Positions 50,301 through 62,700 of a stretch of DNA of 64,000 nt are shown in pieces (position 1 is the first letter of the stretch; the number at the start of each line of letters is the position of its first letter). The position numbers and the translations under genes are program-made. The stretch is from Symbiodinium natans (taxonomy: Eukaryota > Sar > Dinophyceae > Suessiales > Symbiodiniaceae). The DNA lies in NCBI GenBank assembly GCA_905221605.1, contig CAJNDS010002623.1, forward strand, positions 595,501 through 659,500, written 5' to 3'. Below the pieces are notes generated by a model, which was not told where the DNA came from, ran no database searches, and worked only from the letters and a program-made list of their open reading frames with translations.

Positions 50301-53300
50301 AGGTTCAGAGTTGTTTAAGGGTTGAGGGTTTAAGGACTGGAGCTTCAAACGATTTGAGCGTGTAGGGCCAGTGTAGGGTGTAGGATGTAGGGTTCAAGGG
50401 TTACCTAAGGGCTTTAAACGGTTAAGGGTTTAGGGTATAGTGGTGAAGGTTTTAGGGTTTAAGGTACTTTCAGCCCTGCCTCCTAAACCCTAAGCCTCAA
50501 ACCCTATAAACCCTAAACCCCAAGATTTCCGGTTATCAGCAGCATTGGCCACACTTGTGGCGCCTGGGGTGCTGTTCATCTCCAGGGCCGCCTGCGTGAG
50601 CATAAATCGTTCTTCTTCTTCTTCTGTTTTTTTTTTTTTGGGGGGGGGGGGGGGGGGGTCTGGGGTAAGTTTCGGGTTTGGGGCTGAGGTTTAGGGTTTA
50701 GGGTCTAGGGTTTTTGGGTTTACCGAACCCCAAATCTAAACCCTAAACCTGAAACAATACGTGTGCTTATATATATGGTTCGAGTCTGGGGTTTGAGTTG
50801 ATTCTCATGCGCCAACAAAAGCCGGCAACTAATTCAAGCGCCTCTTACTCTCGTTCAACTCTTTGGCGAACAAAGACACCTCGATAGCTTCATGAGGCTT
50901 GCCTCTAAAAGTTCTCAGGTTCAAGCACAAAGCCCTAAATCTCATGGGGGGTTAGTATAGAGGAACCCATGAAAACCTATTGAGCCCAACCTTGCCAGTT
51001 GGCACCTTCAATCCCTTCGGAAAATTGCCGACTAGGATCCTCTCAAACTCAAAAAGGGAACATATAAACTTTTCATGGGCCCTAAACCCTAAACTCTAGA
51101 CCCTGAACCTAGGGTAGATATGCGAGGTGTGCAGCGTCCAACGTGGCCTCCAAAGCCATGTCTGTGATCACTCGGCACTTTTCCGCCATCCAGGATACCT
51201 CTCTTCGTTCCGGAGCTAGGGTTTAGGGTGTAGGGTTTTGGGTACGCGCCACGGTTCCCCCAATATAACCTCTGCGAGGGGCACCATCTGAATCCAAGAG
51301 CCCAAAAGTACCACTAGGGGTACAACGCTCAAACCCTTGATAGTCGTTGAGGGTTGAAGGGATCGACTGATTTCTCTGTTTTAGGCTTGGAGGGCAGACG
51401 CTTGGGTGTACAGTAGCCGCATCGAGCCCCTCAAACCCTAAACCCTAAACCCTGAACCCCTAAACCCTAAACAGGCCGCGCGTAAGCCCTTCGACCTCGA
51501 TGGCACAAGCCGACCCAGGTCGCTCGCCCGCCTCCCACAGTACTTGTCCCTTTTTTTAAAGTAAAGTTCCAGGGCCCCAACCCAGGGCCCGGACCCTCGC
51601 GGCAGCGTAGGGGGGCTCAGGCCGGGCCAGGTGGGGTGGGTGCTCAAAGCTGTTTTCCACGACCTTCCTAAACAGCTCGGGCCCCGTGAGGTTCTGGACC
51701 CCTGGGCCCCCATGGCCACCCTGGAACGATTGTGGAGGACTTGACAAGGGCCTCCTGGGCCCTTCTTGGACTCCCATTACGGACCCTCGCCTTTGTGCTG
51801 GTTGCCCAGGCACCTGCAGCCTTTTTTTGTGAACCTGAATCAGGCTGGCGACCACCGTGACGGAGTGAAGTTTTATGGAAAGTAAGCAGTTGGCCTGAGT
51901 TTAGGCCAAAACCCTAAAAGAATAGATTTGGGTGGCTTTGCTGCCTCGGACGACGTGGGGTGGGAGAAAAAATGTTAGATGGCCTTCCGCAATCGGGCCA
52001 AAGCTGCTCTTCGCGCCTCACAAAGCTGTCGAGCTTGTCCAAAATCTAACCTTCACAGCATCTACGCCCTATCACAGCAAACCCTAAACCCTAAACCCTA
52101 AACCCTAAACCCTAAACCCTAAACCCTAAACCCTAAACCCTAAACCCTAAACCCTAAACCCTAAACCCTAAACCCTAAACCCTAGACTACGCCGCTCCTG
52201 TAGAACCTGCGGCCCGGCCCAGGTAAAACCTATACCCAGCCCTAGCCTAGCCTACCCTCAAACCTCAACCCTGTACTCTTAGGGTTTAGGGTTTGGGGTT
52301 TAGGGTTTGGGGTTTAGGGTTTAGGGTTGAGGGTTTAGGGTTTAGGGTTTAGGGTTTAGGCATCGTCCCATAGTATGGGCCCTTAAAAGGGTACCCCTTC
52401 TATGCCTCATGTATACCCTATACAAATTAAGGCCCATACATCAGAACCTTTTTAAAACGGGCTAGGGACCACATTAAGGGCCCATGAAACTACCCTCAGA
52501 CAAACCCCCAGACCCTAAACCCCAAACAGCTCGAGGACGAATCACCTTTGCAATAGCTTGATGGGTTCACCCTCTCGCGTACTCTTGTATCGGAAGCTGC
52601 CAGCCTGACCATCCTCCGACAAACTCTGTTCGATGCGACGGACTTCCTTGAACACCCTGCAGCCAGATCCCGCGCAGCTCCTGCCACGTAAGATGCCACT
52701 TCCGCCAAACCACCACAACACCGGAGACAAGCCGTCCCATGTAGGATTTCTGTATGATGTGCTCGTCCACGGAAGTCTTGCCGGTTCCCTCCTTTTTGGA
52801 AAAAAAAAACTCCACGGAGCACTGCTGAGGGCCCACGAGTTCTTGCTTCTCCTCCTCATTCACGAAACCTTCTAAACCCTAACAGATCAAAGGACGAAAG
52901 TAGGGATACCTATAAGGGACCTTAGGGGTAATGTCAGAGCTACTTAGGCATATGAGGACTATATAAAGTATATGTAGGGATTCTATAGGGAAGTAAGATT
53001 AAGAGCCCCTCTATTCTAGGGGCACATCCCTTTTTTTAGAGGCACCTACTTTATAGTGATTCTTTAGAGAAGTAAGAATAAGGGTCCCTTTTATTCTAGG
53101 GGTACAACCCCTGGGCCCTAAACCCTAAACCCTGAAAGTAGGGTCCTGCGCCCCAACATTCGAGGAATGGCCTGGCGGTTCATTTTCGAGTCATCCACCT
53201 CGAAGTCCGGAGACTCCTCCAAATGCTTAGTTTAGGGTTTAGGGTGTAAGGTTTAGGGTTTAGGGTTTAGGGTTAGGGCTTAGGGTGTAGGGTTAAGGCT

Positions 53301-53457
53301 TTGGACTTTGGAGGTTAGGGTTTGAGGATATACTTTCCAGGAAAGAAGTCTAAGGGCGGCAGGGACAAGTGTGAACGGGGGGCCCTAAACCCTAAACTCT
53401 AGAACCTAAACGGTGGGGGGGAAGGATCGGGGGGGGAAGGATCGGGGGGGGAAGGAT

Positions 53458-53495
<38 letters not shown>

Positions 53496-53754
53496 GGCGG
53501 TGGTACGTGCAGAGCGCCAGCGCGGGGTCTGCAAGATGAAGGGCCTACTGGGAGAATAGGTAGGCTCATAAGTCGGATAACTCCAGGTACAGCCTCATTT
53601 AGAGCAACCCTACCTATAATAATCTCTATGCTCATATATGCTGAGTTCTCAAAGTTGTGGTTCCTTTGGGGGCCCTTGTTATAAGGCGGCCCCTTTGATT
53701 TAGGGTACCCTAATTTAGAGAACTCACCATATACAAATATACATACATACCTAC

Positions 53755-53790
<36 letters not shown>

Positions 53791-56700
53791 TGTAAATTTA
53801 TATGCATATATATATATACACTTATATATATATATATATATTATATTTTTACTTATTTATTTATAAATATTTATATACAGGTACATGTTATTACCAGAAC
53901 GCCAACCCACGTGTCCTTTCGAAGCAAGCCGCTGGATGGTCGGCTCATGTCCTTTTCTGCGCAGCGTGCAGTCCGTTTGGGTTCAGGGGGCAACGCAGGT
54001 GCACTAGGAGCCCCTACTATACCCCTATATGCGTGTTTAGGGTTTAGGGTTTAGGGTTTAGGGTTTAGGGTTTAGGGTTTAGGGTTTAGGGCTATCCCCC
54101 CCCCCCCCCTAAGGTTCACCCCTTAAATAATCTTAGTTCGGCTTAAGTAGTATAGAGGGGGGGTAGTAGGGGAACCCACGAAGCTGACACAGTTCTGGCA
54201 AGCTGTGTTCTCAGCAGTGAAGGGGCTATACGGTAGGATCAGGGCAGAATACTTCTACAAACCCTGAGCTTTGAAGCTTTCAGTACAGGTTTGCTTGCTC
54301 CGAGCTTGGTCCCATCCTACTTAACCTGTGCCTTCCACCTCGAAACTGGGGTGGATTTGGCGGCCTGACCAAAAATCGCGGGTTACAATTCTCAGGATGA
54401 GGGCCCACAGAGCTTTAACATTCAGTTTCCAAACAAACCCCAGAAAATATAACAGCAATGACTTGAAGCCTCACATCCGCAACCCTGAACGCCTAAACCC
54501 TACACCCTAAACCGCAACCCCACGCCTCTAATCCTACAACATTCTCTGAAGCCAGGCGACAGAGTCAGGCACGGACGGCCCGAACAACTTCACGTTTCGA
54601 CTTCCCAGTTTGGAGGGTCCTGTTGGGACTCAGGGCTGTTTAGGGCTTAGGGTTTAGGAGGGGAAGGGGGGAGGGGAGGGGGAGGGGGGCAAAAAACGGC
54701 CCTCATTCCCTACGCCCGAAAGCCCAAACCCTAAAACAACTCTTATCTACTGGTACTTCGAACCTTGTCAAGGAACCTACCTTCGCGGTTGTGATCTGTT
54801 GATATTAAACACGGATTTTAGGGTTTAGGGTTTAGGGTTTTGCCTACCCATGGAGTTAATCCGGTAACCTTTGGACTTCCAGTTCCAGGACCTCAGAAGC
54901 GGCGTACGGGGCTACAGGCAGTGTCTTTAGGGTTTAGGGTTCAGGGTTCAGGGTTTAGGGTTTAGGGGCCTTTATTCCCCGACCTCCTTATGTCAACCGG
55001 GCAGTCCTGCGAATCGGAAACAAACAATCCCGACCCTGTAGAACCCTACACCCTAAACCCTAAACTAGGAACAATGCCTCTTTCCTTTTAAGTTATCAAT
55101 CTCCCAAGAACCGCTGTCCTGACGATTCTCTCCAGACTCCTGGCTCGCTGGGGATGTGGCTGCGAAGCCGAGAGGGTTTAGGGTTTAAGGTTTAGGGTTT
55201 AGGGTTTAGGGTTTAGGGCGTTCAAACGCAATCTACACCAGTGGCGGGGGGTGGAGGCTTGCGCCGGGCCTAGGCCCCAAACTAAACGAATGCTCTAGAA
55301 TGTTGATCATAACCATATTCGGGTAATTAAGGGGCTGATAAGTGGGTTGTAAATACAGTTATAGTTGGTTATTAAGTACCATGAACCTCCAAGTAGTTGC
55401 CGCAACAGGTACTCGTAGTTAGAAACCCCGAATCTTCTGCAGATGGTTGCCGCATCCTAATTGCCTCTGCTTCTAGTGGCTTGCGGGCCAAATCCTGAAA
55501 CCTAAGCCCTAAGGCCCTAAACCCTGAATCTTAAAACCCAAAACCCAAAACCCTAAACCGAACCTTAACACCAAAACCCTAAACCCCAACCCCTAAGGCC
55601 CTAAACCCTAACTGCTGAAAAGTTCGGTTTCAGGGTTGGGCCTGGAGTGAGCTCAATACTGTCTTCGGGTTTGGGTTGCTTGCTTTTAGTGGTTTCAGGT
55701 GGGCTTTGGGAATAACACAAAACACCCCAACCTTCTGAAGCCTGTTGCTAAACACCAGGGTATTCGACTTTCGGGCTTGTGGTTTCGAGCTTTCGGCTTC
55801 ATCCAAGGATGACATGGGACTGTGTCGGATTCCCAATGCGACTCAGGCTTTGGGAGGCTAGCCCAAACCCCAAAACCCCAAATCTCAGACCCCAAACTCC
55901 CAAAGCCCCAACCCCCAAAACCCTAAACCCCTAAACCCCTAAACCCCTAAACCCCAACACCCCAACACCCCAACACCCCAAAACCCCAAAACCCCAAAAC
56001 CCCAAAACCCCAAAACCCCAAAACCCCAAAACCCCAAAACCCAAAATTCAACCGCCAGCCTCCTGCAAGAGAGAATAGGGGCACTACTAAACCCCAAAAC
56101 CCCAAAAAAAACAAACCCCAAGCGCCAGCTTCCTGCAAGGGGAATCCCTAAACCCTAAACCCTAAACCCTAAACCCTAAACCCCTAAACCCTAAAACCCA
56201 CACCGCCCAAGCGCCAGCCTCCTGAAAGGGGGGTGCCTCTCGGAGACCGCGGGACATCATGGGAGGAGCCGGATCCAGCATGGCTCACCTTCGGAGGCTT
56301 GAGGTCAAACTCCGGGTTTAGGGTTTAGGGGTTTAGGGTTTAGGGTTTAGGGTTTAGGGTTTAGGGTTTAGGGTTTAGGGGTTTGGGGTTTGGGGTTTAG
56401 GTTTAGGGTTTAGGGTTTCGGGTTCAGGTTTAGGGTTCACGGCCTATAGCCCGAACGCCCGAGAAAGGGTTCAGGAATCAGGGTTTAGGGTTCAGGTTTA
56501 GGGTTCATGGCCTATAGCCCGAAAGCCTTTAGCGACCGAGAAAGGCCGAACGCCCTAAGCCCTCAAGCCCCTGAAACCCAAAGCCCCTAATATTACTAAT
56601 CCCCTACAACGCAAACCCCCACATTGCTAAAACTCCAAACCACTGGACCTAAACCCGCTAAACCCCACCCCTAAACCCCCTAAACCCTGAACCCCGAAAA

Positions 56701-59700
56701 CTTATATATACCCCGGGCTCCAACGAAGCCTTTCGGGGTTTGTGGTTTGGGGTGTCGCATATGGAGTTGAGCGTTCAGGGAAACCCTAAACCCTAAACCC
56801 TGAACCCTAAACTGTTCGGGTATAACTATTATTATATACTTAGATCCAAAAGTCCTTATATAGGAAGTACTTTAAGGCCCAAGTATTCCATAATTAGGTA
56901 CGTGGACCCTTAGGGTAATCAAACCCTCAAGCGTTATGGAAAGCATTCAGAGACCCCCGGATCCCTTAAGGAACGTTGCTTAAATCAAAAAAGGATCCCA
57001 CCTGCATGTGTAGGAAATGTTGAAAATTCCTAACAAAATTCCTACAGAATTCTGGCATCATGGGGTCTGTGGGCTCTTGACAGGTAAGCACTTATAGAGA
57101 AGAAGCGGATTCCCGGAACCCCATCTTTCCCTTAAAAAGAGTAGGGTTTCGGGTTTAGGGTTTAGGGTTTAGGGTTCATTATCGTGAAGTTTTCCCTGTG
57201 GTGTTATACAAACCAAAGCCCAGGAATATCATAGAGGAATCCAAGAAATCCAACGGGTACGGATGGACCCTTCTAAGGTACCTTTAGGATGATGTAGGGA
57301 ATATATATATATATATGTATACATATGTCATGTATAGGGGATATATAGGGGAATGAGATTCATGGTCCCTAAACCCTAAACCCAAAATCCTTTCTCGCGG
57401 TCCCTCCCTATATCCCTTGAACACAGCAGCCAAACCCTAAACCCTAAACCCTAAACCCTAAACCCTAAACCCTAAACCCTAAAATGTCGATCCCAGACAC
57501 AGGAGACGCGGGCGTTAGACGCGTGTCCAGTGCGCACAGGCTGCTTCCCTTGGAATTCTGGCTCATCTCCTGGTCGCCCTAAACCCTTAACCCTGAAGCC
57601 TAAGCCCTAAGCCGTAAGCCGTAAGCCGTAAGCCCTAAGCCCTAAGCCGTAAGCCTAAGCCCTAAGCCCTAAGCCCTAAACCCTAACCCTCAACCCTAAT
57701 AAAGCCGCAGCTACCAGCAAGCCCAACTTTTGGTACCTTAACGGAAGCCAGGATACCAAAACGACCAAGAATCATGCCATTGGGCGGCACCTTCTCCAAC
57801 AGAGTGACCCCTTAAAACCCAAACTCTAAACCTTAAACCCGGAGAGTTTGAACTGTGGAAGAGAACCAGACACACACACACACACTTACACTTTATTTAT
57901 GTAGACAGATTATATATGTATATATATATATATACATATATAAACATATGTATATATATATGCACAATTATATATACACACATATACATGTGTATTTCAT
58001 AACCATCTATAGTATACATATCCATGTTCCATCATACTATGTACGATGTACTATGTTATACATGTAGGGTGTATATATGATAGACACATATGTAGCGGAG
58101 GAACGTTGGGGGCTGAGCACTCAGGTTTGGCTGGCGCAGTACATGAGCAGTAGCTACAGCGACGGGCGCGTACCTCTACAAGGGCTTAGTATTTCGGCTT
58201 TTTGGGTTTAGGGTGTAAGGGGTTAGGGGTTTAGGACTTTTGCAGTTATAGGGCTTATAGGTTGATGGGCAAGGCTGATTTGGTTCTGCTTCAAGGGGCT
58301 TGGGGTATCGACTTTGGTGGTTGAGAATGCTTTCGGAGTCCGTGGTACCTGGACTACATGCACCTTCCCAACCCTACGTCGAAACCCTAAGGGTTAAACC
58401 CTAAACCCTAAACCTAAACCCTAAACCCTAAGCCCTAAACCCGAAACCTTAAACCCTAAAACCGGGCGGTCCTTGGGGCTATTGAGACGCGGAAAGTCAT
58501 TGCTGATCTTCGTCACTGGCAGTGAATCCAAGGCCTGCCACTTATACACGCCAAATGCAGCTTATAGGGTTTAGGGTTTAGTGGCTCAACTTCAATAATT
58601 GGGGTTAAGGGTTCGGGTTGAGGCTTATGGGGCTTATACGCTGTAAGGATTAGAGACAGCGGCACAGAGGCTGAAGATACACCAACCATGAACCCTGAAC
58701 CCTGAACCCTTAAAATTCAGGGGTGTGGGGCTTTAGGGGTTTAGGGTTGAGGGTTTAGGCTTTAGGGTGTAGGGTTTAGGGTACCCTTCTTGGTTTAACG
58801 GAGCTTATAAGGGAACCCAAACCCCAAAAAACGGAATGAGGGCCAATGCTGGAGCCTAGTGTTTCCTCCAGCGAAAACTACAGAGGACTTTGAGAGGACT
58901 TTGCGGGGTACTGTCGCTAGGAAATATGGAAAGGCGTTCGTATTCGCAGACATGTCGCAGAAAATCCGAGAAGTTTGTCAGCGCATACGTCACCACGCAC
59001 CGGGAACGTCGCTGGAAAACTTCAATGAAGACTCCGCCACGCCACAAGTTTTGCCACGCAAGCTTCACTACGCTTTTCATTTTCGAAGAACGCTTATCGA
59101 AAAAAGGGACGAAACAGACTCAGGGCTAAGTTAAAACGTGCACTGGGTCCGAGTCCTCGCCCCTCTCTGGCATTCCAAAGTCCAAAGTCCCGCATAATCG
59201 TTAGCATTGCTGCCAGCTGCTTTGTGATGCGGTGGCTCGCTTATTTATGCAAGGCAGAATGTGAAAACGCAAAGTGAACTTGACGCCAGATTTGCTCAGA
59301 CAGCGTGGATATGGCAGTGGCCCCTGAGAAGCTTTGTGCAACGAGGGTAGCACGGTTCAGTCTTACCCAAAAGAATGACTCGCTATAGGAATGCTGTTAG
59401 GCACTTGGTCCTTGCCGTGGGCATCGTTCGATAGGGTTTAGGATGTATGAACCCTAAACCCTAAACCCTAAACCCTTATGCTTCAGGGTTTGGCATTGGT
59501 GTGGGTTAAGGTTCGTGGCTTTGGGGCTTGGGCCAAAATCTGCCCTGCAGTTTGCAGACCTGACGGCTGAATTATTGCACCCTAAACCCTAAACCCTAAA
59601 CCCTAAACCCTAAACCCTAAACCCTAAACCCTAAAGCCCATATCTGCAAACATCGTCGCCAGAACAGCACGCGGCAGCCCGAAAGGTCGAGAAACACTCC

Positions 59701-62700
59701 AAGAACCTCCTGCAACTGAGCCCCCCAATGAAAAAACACATGGTTTAGGGTTTAGGATTTCGGGTTTAGGGTTTAGGGTGTAGGGTTTTAGGGTGTAGGG
59801 TGTCGGGTTTAGGGGTGTTGGTTCAGGGTTTTATTGTAAAGTCCCTATATAGGAGGTACTTTAATGTTCCCTATTTAGGTACATGGACCCTCAGGGTTAG
59901 CTAATATATTCTGCAGCAATATTGGGGGGGGGGGGGGGAGTTTACGAAAACAAGGGACACTGATACAGCCCCCGAATAGTAGGATTCCCTTATTATAAGG
60001 GCCCCGATAAGGTATCAAACCCCCCCTACATATTTCTATTCATATCTGTACTTATTGATGTAGGATTATTTAATATAATATATATATATATATATATCGT
60101 ATACAAGAAATTGTATCGCCCTGCCAGCATGAGCCTCCCCGAGTTCACTGGAGGAAGTCACCGTGAGGGACTGGCGCAGCAGCTGCTCTATCTGAGCAAG
60201 GAGCTGCTGCAGGTTGTGCTCGTACATTGGCGGCGCGACCGTGGCCTCCATGGCTAAAAAAGTTAAACTCCCTTGCTGTTCTCCGGTAAGACTTGCCTGG
60301 AGATTGTAGAGAGAGCAGGGGAAGTGTAGATGCCGCTTTGTTTGCAGCAAGCGCAGGACATCGTGGTTGAAAATGCAGCATTCGACATTCCGGTCCCGTG
60401 TTGTCTGGATTCTAGCGCGGCTGGCACCCTTGAAATAGCACGAACAGCTGCGGCGAAGCACCTTCAACCCTTGCGTGTGTCATGGGTGGAAAGGGCCTTG
60501 AGGATTCTATTTGAGGGAAAAGGGGGGGGGGAACCACGGTCAAACCATCTGGGATTCAGGGTTTGGGGTTGAGGGATTTGGGTGCGAGGTTTGGGGGTTG
60601 AGGCTTCGGCTTCGGGGGTTTAGTGTTTAGGGTTTGGGCGTTGGGTCTGCAGTTTAGTGTTTCGGGTTCGGGCCTTGGGGTCTGGGGCGTGGGGCTTGGG
60701 GTTTGGGGTTTGGGGAACAAGGGTGTGCACGCTAGGGCTTCTTGCGCAAAGGGTCTACTAAGTACCCCCATATCCCGAGATACCTAGTAAGAACCAGTAT
60801 AATGCTGTTGTTTCGGGTTGTGGCGTTCGGGAATTGAAAAACACGCTCAGCCCCATAAACGCCGAAAGGCCATAAACCCTAACACTACACCCTAAACCCT
60901 AAACCCTAAATCCTAAACCCTAAGCCCTAAGCGCCTAAGCCCTAAACCCTAAACCTGGTTTAGGGTTTAGGGTGTAGGGTTTAGGGGGTTAGGGTTTAGG
61001 GTTTAGCGTTTAGGGCTTAGAGAGTCTGGTGGCTTCAGAGGTTAACCAGGGTTTTCGGGTTCAGGCCTTGGGGGTGCAACGGGGCTTTGGGGGTTCTTAT
61101 GGTATAGTCTTACAAGGAGAGCCCAGTTTCTAAACTGGGTTATAAGGATCCTAAAGGAGGTTAACAGTCCCTTAACCACAGTTAGCATAGTAAGGGGGCC
61201 GCTCCTTGTAGTATAGTTATATAGGGACCAAAAGGGAATACTCGAAATTATTCTGACCCCTATTGGCTGTAGTGAGCCCTGAACCGCAACCTCAGCACAT
61301 CAGCTGGGCTCGACCCCGACTGCGCATGATGGGTTTAGGGTTTAGGGTTTAGGGTTTAGGGCTTAGGGTTTAGGGCTTAGGGTTGAGGTTTAACTCACGG
61401 CCAGCGGGGTTCAGGGTCTAGAGCTTTCAGGAGCTTACATAGCTGAAAGACTGTGCTGCCTACAGCCCCAGAACCCTAAACTCCAAAAGCCCTCAACCCT
61501 AAAGCCACGAAAGCTCCACAACTAGAAAGGCGCATAGAACCCTTTGCAACATTCCAGACTATCATCCTAGCAAAACCCAATAAGAAGGGAAGCTATAAAA
61601 CATCCCCAAACCCTAAACCCTTAAACCCTTAAACCCTTAAACCCTTAAACCCTTAAACCCTTCAACCCTTCAACCCTTCAACCCTTAAACCCTTAAACCC
61701 TTAAACCCTTAAACCCTTAAACCCTTAAACCCTTAAACCCCTAAACCCTAAACCCTGAACCCTAAACCCCAGATCAACAAGAGCCTTTGCCAGCCAGCTG
61801 TTGATCTCAGGGCCGCCTCCATGGATGAGGACGGGTTTGAGGCCCAAGGCCTGAACAAAGGCAGGGCTTAGGGTGTGGGGTTTAGGGTTTAGGGTTTAGT
61901 GTTTTTCTTCCAACCCTAAACCCTAAACCCTAAACGCTAGACCCTTAGGGTACAGAATTGACCCTGGTGAACCCTAAGCTCTCGAGGTTTAGGGTCTAGG
62001 GTTCGTAGTAGCTTTGGGGATACTGACAGGGTGAGATTTTCGGGTTTCGGGGTTTTCGGTTGGAGTGTCCTGGCTTAGGGAAATGTGTGTCTGTGTGTGG
62101 GGGAGAGGGGGTGGTTAAGGCTTGTTTTTCAGGTGTGCTACAGTATACGATATTTGGGTGTAGGGTTTGGGTCCTAAGGGGGCTTCAACCCCAAAAGCCC
62201 TAAAGGCCCCCACAAAATCGCTATGGTCACTCCTCTAAATCGAGGTACCTTTTGGGGTTGATCTTCTCAGGCGGCTCCCGAAAATATGGGGAACCCGATT
62301 TTGGGAACCATACTCTTGAGGGCTGACCACACAACCCCCCCAGGGTGTAGGGTTTAGGGTTTAGGGTTTTAGGGTTTAGGGTTTAGGGTTTCGGGTTTAG
62401 GGGAGTTTAGGGTTGCCCCCCCCCACCCCCCCCACCCCCTGTGCACGCCTTCAACAAGGCCACGTCGCGAATGGTCCGCTCGGGTGACTTTACCATGGCG
62501 GCGCCGCCATACTTGATCACCACCTCAACGATTTTTCAACTGGGATTAGCACGAAAATTGAAATTTCGTATTCCTTATCGGGCTTCATGGTTGGGAGTTT
62601 TTTTATGAAAACTGGATTTTCTTATTCCTTATTGAGCTTCATAGCTGGGATAGTATGAAAATTGCTTATTCCTTGTTGAGTTTGAGTACCCTCAAAAATG

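Noticed and set aside
53399-53635. Poly-proline frame
   Set aside because: Product of a long poly(G) tract on the other strand.
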